The notes under the pieces: generated by a model | Databases searched by the model: none | Seen by the model: only the letters and a program-made list of their open reading frames with translations | Told to the model about the DNA's origin: nothing | Translations under genes and position numbers: made by a program | Source: a virus | DNA: 34,169 bases | Direction: 5' to 3' (one strand) | Virus record (IMG/VR): IMGVR_UViG_3300044681_000488 | Coordinates: 1-34,169 of that record | Shown: positions 30,369-34,169 of the stretch, piece after piece | Layout of the letters: each line of letters starts with the position of its first letter | Position numbering within the stretch: the stretch's first letter is position 1

Positions 30369-33239
30369 TTGACTAGAAAGTTTAGATTAAGTTTATTTAG
30401 CCTGCTAGTAATGGCATGGCTATTTTTTGTTTCTGCAGACCATTCTTTAGCTGCAGATGAAGTCACAGTTCAGGTAACTCCAGCTGATCCAAACACTACC
30501 TCAGAGACCATATCTACAACTACTACTGTTACAGTTGAGACAGTTGAAACAAAAATAAATGAGGCACAAGAAGCTTTAGATCAAGCTGCTGAAACTCAGT
30601 CAACTACTATTATAACTACCATTCAGGCTAATGTGCCAAATACAGATACTCAAGCTGCTACGACAATTGCTACGACGCAAGAGCCAATAGCTACAGCAGT
30701 AGCAGAAGCAACAGTAAAGGTTTCAGAGGCGAATACTGCTATCCAGTCTGCAGAAACAGCCGTAGCCGTTGCTACAGTTGCACAGAATAATGTTGAATCA
30801 CAAACAGCGGTTGTAGCCACAGCAGTTACGGTGGTTGAGTCAGCTACAGCAACAGTAGCTACAGCATCTACCACCTTGGCTACAGCAACAGCAGCAGTAG
30901 AATCACAGACAGCAGTGGTAGAAGTAAAGGCAGATATAGTAGAATCTGCCACAGCAATAGTAAATGCAAATACATCCCCTGGGTTAAATATAACAGTTTA
31001 TAGTAACCCAGGAACTAATGCCTCTCCACAAATGGGTGGAACAGTTGTATATACTGGAACAGATACAAATGGAATTAATGAGCAATGGGGTTCTGGTGGA
31101 CCAACAGTAAATGGTGCAACTACAACTACAACAGTTACAGAAACTTTTGCAGGAAATAAATTAAATACAACTATTGGAATTACAGTAGATGGAACTACAG
31201 TCTCAACCACTAATAATGGCGGAACATACATTGGTGCAATTGGATTTCCAAATCCAGGATCTGATCCATCATTAGTTGAACAAGGTGCTACCAAAAATAC
31301 ATTAATTACTTTGCCAGCAAACACTACATCTGCAGGGTTTGATGTGTTTGCTAAGAACGGTAATTCAACTGGAACAGTTACGTATACAGATGGAACTACA
31401 GAAACATTTGTTATTCAAGACGATGTTAATGCTAACTACCCTGGCTATGTTCATAAAGAAACATTTATAGCTCCCGAAGGAAAGACTATTTCAACAATAC
31501 TTATCCCAGCAGATTGGGATTACTATGCAATAGATAACATATCTGCAACTAGAACAATTACATCTACAACAACAGTAACTGAGGATTTTCAAGTTAAATG
31601 GCAAGGTCAATGGACTCCACAAACAACAGGAACTCAATATATTACAGCCCCAGCAGACGATGGAGTTAGATTGTATCTAGATGGAGAACTAGTTATAGAT
31701 GACTGGGTAGATAAAGGTGGTGGAGGCTCAACTGCCGATGTTTCAACCACTGCTGGCGTATCAAAAGCATTTGAAATGTGGTATTACGAAAATGGCGGAG
31801 GGGCAAATGTTGCTTTGATGCGTTATACAGGAAGCGGATGGGAAATAATTCCAGCATCTGAATTTAGCACATCTACTGCTACTCCAGAACAAATAGCTGC
31901 ATTGCAGGCAGCCACCACTGAACTTGCTTCCAGCACAGCAGTATTAACAACTGTCACAGCAGAAAAAGTAGTAGCAGAGACAAATCTAACAACCGCTCAA
32001 GCAAACCTAACAACTGCTAATGAAAACCTAACAACAGAACAACAAAACCTAGCAACTGCAAATCAAAACCTAACAATTGCTATTCAAACAGCAGATACCT
32101 TGGCCAATACTGCAGCGGTTAAGGTAGAAGAAGCAGTTGTTGCAATGACAAATGCAGCACAAGTTACAGTTAATTATTATGCAGAGCAACAAGCAGCAGC
32201 TCAAGCCGCTGCAAATGCCGCAGCAGAAGCAGCAGCAGCACAAGCAGCACAGGAAGCAGCAGCAGCGGAAGCTGCAGCACAAAGAGCCGCTGCACAAGCA
32301 GCAGCTGCAGAAGCAGCAAGAGTTAAAGCAGAAGCAGAAGCCAAAGCAGCAGCGGAAGCTGCAGCAAAGGCAGAAGCAGAAGCCAAAGCAGCAGCGGAAG
32401 CTGCAGCAAAGGCAGAAGCAGACCGTATAGCAGCAGAAGAAGCCGCTGCTAAAGCAGAGGCTGATCGTGTAGCAGCAGAAGAAGCAGCAGCAAAGGCAGA
32501 AGCAGAAGCAAAGGCAAAAGCAGAGGCAGACGCAAAAGCAGAAGCAGACAGATTAGCAGCAGAAGCTGAAGCCGCTGCACAAGCAGAAGCAGACGCAAAG
32601 GCGGAAGCAGAAGCAAAGGCTCAGGCGGAAGCTGAAGCAAAGGCTGAAGCAGAGGCCAAGGCACAAGAAGAAGCTAATGCAAAAGCAGAGGCTGAAGCTA
32701 AAGCAGCAGAAGCAGAAAAAGCTAAAGCAGAAGAAGATGCATTAAAGAAGGCAGCAGCGGAAGGTAAATTAACTGAAGAACAGAAAAAAGTGGTTGTAGA
32801 ATCATTATTTGAAAACCTTAAGCCTGGGCAGGCTGTTACAGCAGCAGCAATAGTTGCATCTGGAATTTCATATTCTGACCTTCCCCCATCTACACCCGTA
32901 GAAGTTCGTACAGACGAAAATGGAAATGCTCTTGTTATTACCGCAGAAGTTGCTGCAAATGTTGAATTGGTTCAAGATCCAGGAGCATTACTTGAGGCAG
33001 CTTTAACAGATCCAGGAGCAGCATTGGCAGCTCTTGGAAGTATTGGTGCAGATATGACTGAAGAGGAAAGAGAAGAAGCAACTAAAATGGTTGTAGCAAC
33101 AGTTGTTGCAACAGGTGCTGCACTCAACGCTGTTGGGGCTGCTGCAGGCGGTGCTGCTGGCGGAGGAACTGGCGGAGGAAGTTCTGGTGGGGGCTCAGGA
33201 GCAAATTCACCAGGTCAAGGAGGTAGAAGAAGATGGTAA
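30369..33239 (+). CDS. Large secreted protein with PA14 domain and Ala/Glu-rich coiled coil
   Basis: A 956-residue protein started at TTG 30369, with AGGAG 8 nt upstream. A later ATG at 30411 would remove the basic start of the signal peptide. Residues 1-28 form a Sec signal peptide (basic RKFR, hydrophobic LFSLLVMAWLFFV, SLAA end). Residues about 30-200 are Thr/Ala/Val-rich and probably coiled. Residues 205-400 are a beta-rich domain. Residues 405-500 are a PA14 domain (WQGQWTP, DDGVRLYLDGELVIDDW), a carbohydrate-binding module. Residues 600-795 are an Ala/Glu/Lys coiled coil like TolA. A final region ends in a Gly-rich tail and RRRW. It precedes the lysis genes. It may be displayed on the host envelope or virion; lysis, adhesion and exclusion roles are all open. 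Confidence 0.75.
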   Translation: MTRKFRLSLFSLLVMAWLFFVSADHSLAADEVTVQVTPADPNTTSETISTTTTVTVETVETKINEAQEALDQAAETQSTTIITTIQANVPNTDTQAATTIATTQEPIATAVAEATVKVSEANTAIQSAETAVAVATVAQNNVESQTAVVATAVTVVESATATVATASTTLATATAAVESQTAVVEVKADIVESATAIVNANTSPGLNITVYSNPGTNASPQMGGTVVYTGTDTNGINEQWGSGGPTVNGATTTTTVTETFAGNKLNTTIGITVDGTTVSTTNNGGTYIGAIGFPNPGSDPSLVEQGATKNTLITLPANTTSAGFDVFAKNGNSTGTVTYTDGTTETFVIQDDVNANYPGYVHKETFIAPEGKTISTILIPADWDYYAIDNISATRTITSTTTVTEDFQVKWQGQWTPQTTGTQYITAPADDGVRLYLDGELVIDDWVDKGGGGSTADVSTTAGVSKAFEMWYYENGGGANVALMRYTGSGWEIIPASEFSTSTATPEQIAALQAATTELASSTAVLTTVTAEKVVAETNLTTAQANLTTANENLTTEQQNLATANQNLTIAIQTADTLANTAAVKVEEAVVAMTNAAQVTVNYYAEQQAAAQAAANAAAEAAAAQAAQEAAAAEAAAQRAAAQAAAAEAARVKAEAEAKAAAEAAAKAEAEAKAAAEAAAKAEADRIAAEEAAAKAEADRVAAEEAAAKAEAEAKAKAEADAKAEADRLAAEAEAAAQAEADAKAEAEAKAQAEAEAKAEAEAKAQEEANAKAEAEAKAAEAEKAKAEEDALKKAAAEGKLTEEQKKVVVESLFENLKPGQAVTAAAIVASGISYSDLPPSTPVEVRTDENGNALVITAEVAANVELVQDPGALLEAALTDPGAALAALGSIGADMTEEEREEATKMVVATVVATGAALNAVGAAAGGAAGGGTGGGSSGGGSGANSPGQGGRRRW
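32328..32411 (+). repeat. 42-bp exact tandem repeat in the Ala/Glu coiled coil
   Basis: A 42-nt unit starting GCAGAAGCAGAAGCC is repeated directly (32328-32369 and 32370-32411) and encodes 14 residues (AEAEAKAAAEAAAK). A third copy starts at 32412 and diverges after 12 nt. The surrounding 32200-32750 consists of similar GCAGAAGCN codons. Such repeats allow length change by slippage or recombination without frameshift. Confidence 0.85.
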
Positions 33240-33415
33240 AAATAATAAATAATATAATCAAAGACCTAATAGACCAGGCCTGGACCCTTCTAGGCATGTT
33301 CATTGCTTGGGTGGTTTTGGATGGAAGTGCTAAAACTGTAGTTGGATATGGAATTGTCTTGACAACTGCTATTTGGATTATCACTAGCCCAATTAGAAAT
33401 AGAGATTTGGAATAG
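33233..33415 (+). CDS. Small membrane protein, holin candidate
   Basis: A 60-residue protein with two hydrophobic stretches (LLGMFIAWVVLDG and GYGIVLTTAIWIIT) and a charged C-terminus (SPIRNRDLE), so one hairpin in the membrane is likely. It overlaps the secreted protein gene by 7 nt. Size, topology and position upstream of the endolysin suit a holin or antiholin, but other small membrane roles are possible. Confidence 0.55.
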   Translation: MVKIINNIIKDLIDQAWTLLGMFIAWVVLDGSAKTVVGYGIVLTTAIWIITSPIRNRDLE

Positions 33416-33417
33416 TG

Positions 33418-33423
33418 TATAAT
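33418..33423 (+). promoter_or_regulatory. Leaderless promoter for the lipoprotein gene
   Basis: TATAAT at 33418-33423 is followed by 6 nt (AGGAAT) and ATG 33430. This is the same arrangement as before the polymerase, oxygenase and dps1 genes. AGGAA in the gap is too close to the ATG to serve as a usual ribosome site. Confidence 0.58.
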
Positions 33424-33429
33424 AGGAAT

Positions 33430-33648
33430 ATGAAAAAAATAGCTGCTATTGCTTTATCAGGCCTACTAGTGATATCATTGACTAGTTGCGGTTATGACGG
33501 CTCTTACAGATATCCATGTCAGGATCCAGCAAATTGGGAAAAGGCTGAGTGCAACCCTCCAATTTGTGAAGCAAGCGGAACATGCACTAAAGATGTAATT
33601 GGTAAGGCACCAACTACTACTACTGAGACAGGTACTACAAATGGCTAA
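33430..33648 (+). CDS. Small lipoprotein
   Basis: A 72-residue protein. The ATG at 33430 is preferred over GTG 33415. It gives a clean lipoprotein signal (MKKIAAIALSGLLVISLTSC) with lipobox LTSC and sits 6 nt after a -10 hexamer, while the GTG lies upstream of that hexamer. The mature part has several cysteines (CQDP, CNPPIC, TC) that may pair as disulfides and a Thr-rich tail. It lies within the lysis region, so it could act like a phage spanin or superinfection lipoprotein. This is inference from location. Confidence 0.65.
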   Translation: MKKIAAIALSGLLVISLTSCGYDGSYRYPCQDPANWEKAECNPPICEASGTCTKDVIGKAPTTTTETGTTNG

Positions 33649-34051
33649 AGAAAAGCTGAGTCCACAAGACTTAGATGCTAGATTAAAATTTATTTTGGGA
33701 ATCACACTTGGTTCCATTCTATTCCTAACATCAATAGGAATTTTGTACGGATTACTTTTTGTGACACAACCAATCGGAGCACAATCAGAGAATGATAAGA
33801 TGTTCTTCAATGTTCTTGGAAGCGTAGCAACATTTATTACAGGAACACTGGCAGGCTTGTTAATAGGAAACTCTGGTGCAAAAGATATAATGTCTGCACA
33901 ATTAGCAAATAAAGAAATGGATGCTAAAAATACTCAAGCAGATAAAAAATTAGAAGCAGAAATTGATGTAACTATGGCACGTCTTGCTGCAAAGCCAGAC
34001 GGACAAATGCCAGAGGAACAACCAGTTGACACTGATTGGGATAAGGATTAA
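33641..34051 (+). CDS. Membrane protein with two helices, holin candidate
   Basis: A 136-residue protein started at ATG 33641, which overlaps the lipoprotein stop. A longer in-frame reading from 33599 would lie inside the lipoprotein gene. Two transmembrane helices are clear (FILGITLGSILFLTSIGILYGLLF and FFNVLGSVATFITGTLAGLLIG, each over 20 positions). A charged, soluble C-terminal helix and an acidic end (DTDWDKD) follow. The next gene is the endolysin, only 2 nt downstream, which makes this the better holin candidate of the two. Confidence 0.62.
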   Translation: MAKEKLSPQDLDARLKFILGITLGSILFLTSIGILYGLLFVTQPIGAQSENDKMFFNVLGSVATFITGTLAGLLIGNSGAKDIMSAQLANKEMDAKNTQADKKLEAEIDVTMARLAAKPDGQMPEEQPVDTDWDKD

Positions 34052-34053
34052 TA

Positions 34054-34169
34054 ATGGCAGAACAAGGAACAGTTGAGCGCTTAATTGAAGTTGCTACAGC
34101 AGAATTAGGAACAATTGAAGGTCCTAAAGATAATGAAACTAAATACGGAGCTTATACAAAGGCTAATTT
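34054..34169 (+). CDS. Endolysin N-terminus (CHAP-type), cut by the window end
   Basis: The first 38 residues of a gene that continues beyond the window. The sequence includes ERLIEVATAELGTIEGP and then NETKYGAYT. This matches the start of CHAP-type cysteine peptidases and amidases, where a helix with AELG and the phrase TKYG precede the catalytic Cys. It should cut host peptidoglycan at lysis. Its place behind two membrane proteins supports this. The catalytic Cys and His lie outside the window. Confidence 0.68.
   Translation, partial: MAEQGTVERLIEVATAELGTIEGPKDNETKYGAYTKAN

Noticed and set aside
30650-30952. Long open frame on the minus strand under the Thr/Ala-rich region of the secreted protein
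   Set aside because: It follows from the repetitive GCN/ACN codon use of the plus-strand gene, has low-complexity Val/Ala content, and no ribosome site or context on that strand.
32070-32297. Cys/Leu-rich minus-strand frame opposite the Ala coiled coil
   Set aside because: GCA and GCAGCA repeats read backwards give TGC codons, so the cysteines are an artefact of the repeat.
33415-33429. GTG 33415 as start of the lipoprotein gene
   Set aside because: It lies upstream of the -10 hexamer and adds five residues before a complete lipoprotein signal. ATG 33430 fits better.

Overview
This window reads as a section of a tailed double-stranded DNA phage (caudovirus) genome. Every supported gene lies on the + strand. 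Genes are tightly packed, with many ATGA or TAATG stop/start overlaps, and the base composition is AT-rich. The replication, recombination and terminase genes look like those of actinobacterial phages. The low GC, a catalase-peroxidase and extended -10 or leaderless promoters would suit a phage of streamlined freshwater Actinobacteria (acI type). That host assignment is an inference, not something the sequence proves.

Layout. (1) 1-5015: virion tip genes, including a 997-residue tail fibre with a fibronectin III domain and a C-terminal S74 self-cleaving chaperone. (2) 5016-5106: a promoter-like sequence and a strong terminator. (3) 5107-19144: early, replication and recombination genes. These are metallophosphoesterase, small zinc and HTH proteins, DnaB helicase, DnaG primase, ssDNA-binding protein, a full DnaE-type polymerase, a MazG-like hydrolase, RecA, a Cas4-like Fe-S nuclease, a RuvC-like resolvase and a DUF1599-like protein. 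An XapX membrane protein and a first 2OG-Fe(II) oxygenase are interspersed. (4) 19178-21742: probable TerS, TerL and a small Cys-rich protein.

(5) 21768-24552: five tRNA genes (CAT, Arg-TCT, Asn-GTT, Asp-GTC, Thr-TGT) with a complete katG sitting between tRNA-Asn and tRNA-Asp. (6) 24605-28591: a stress/metabolic island of 2OG oxygenase, Dps, TauD-like oxygenase, second Dps-like protein, IMPDH/GMPR-family enzyme and Hsp20. (7) 28604-30301: a structured leader RNA, a staphylococcal-nuclease-like enzyme, a CysC-like kinase fused to an HxGH nucleotidyltransferase, DUF2061 and an FmdB zinc ribbon. (8) 30369-34169: a large secreted PA14/Ala-rich protein, small membrane proteins (holin candidates), a lipoprotein and the start of an endolysin.

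The most notable content is the phage-borne peroxide and iron module. KatG would remove H2O2, Dps1 would oxidise and store Fe(II) using H2O2, and Dps2 is a paralogue whose ferroxidase ligands are replaced. Three Fe(II)/2OG oxygenases are also present. The second recurring signal is a -10 hexamer placed 6 nt before the start codon of several genes, which implies leaderless mRNAs. It also decides the start of the lipoprotein gene. No integrase, repressor or CRISPR array was seen, and no stretch over 300 bases lacks a gene.
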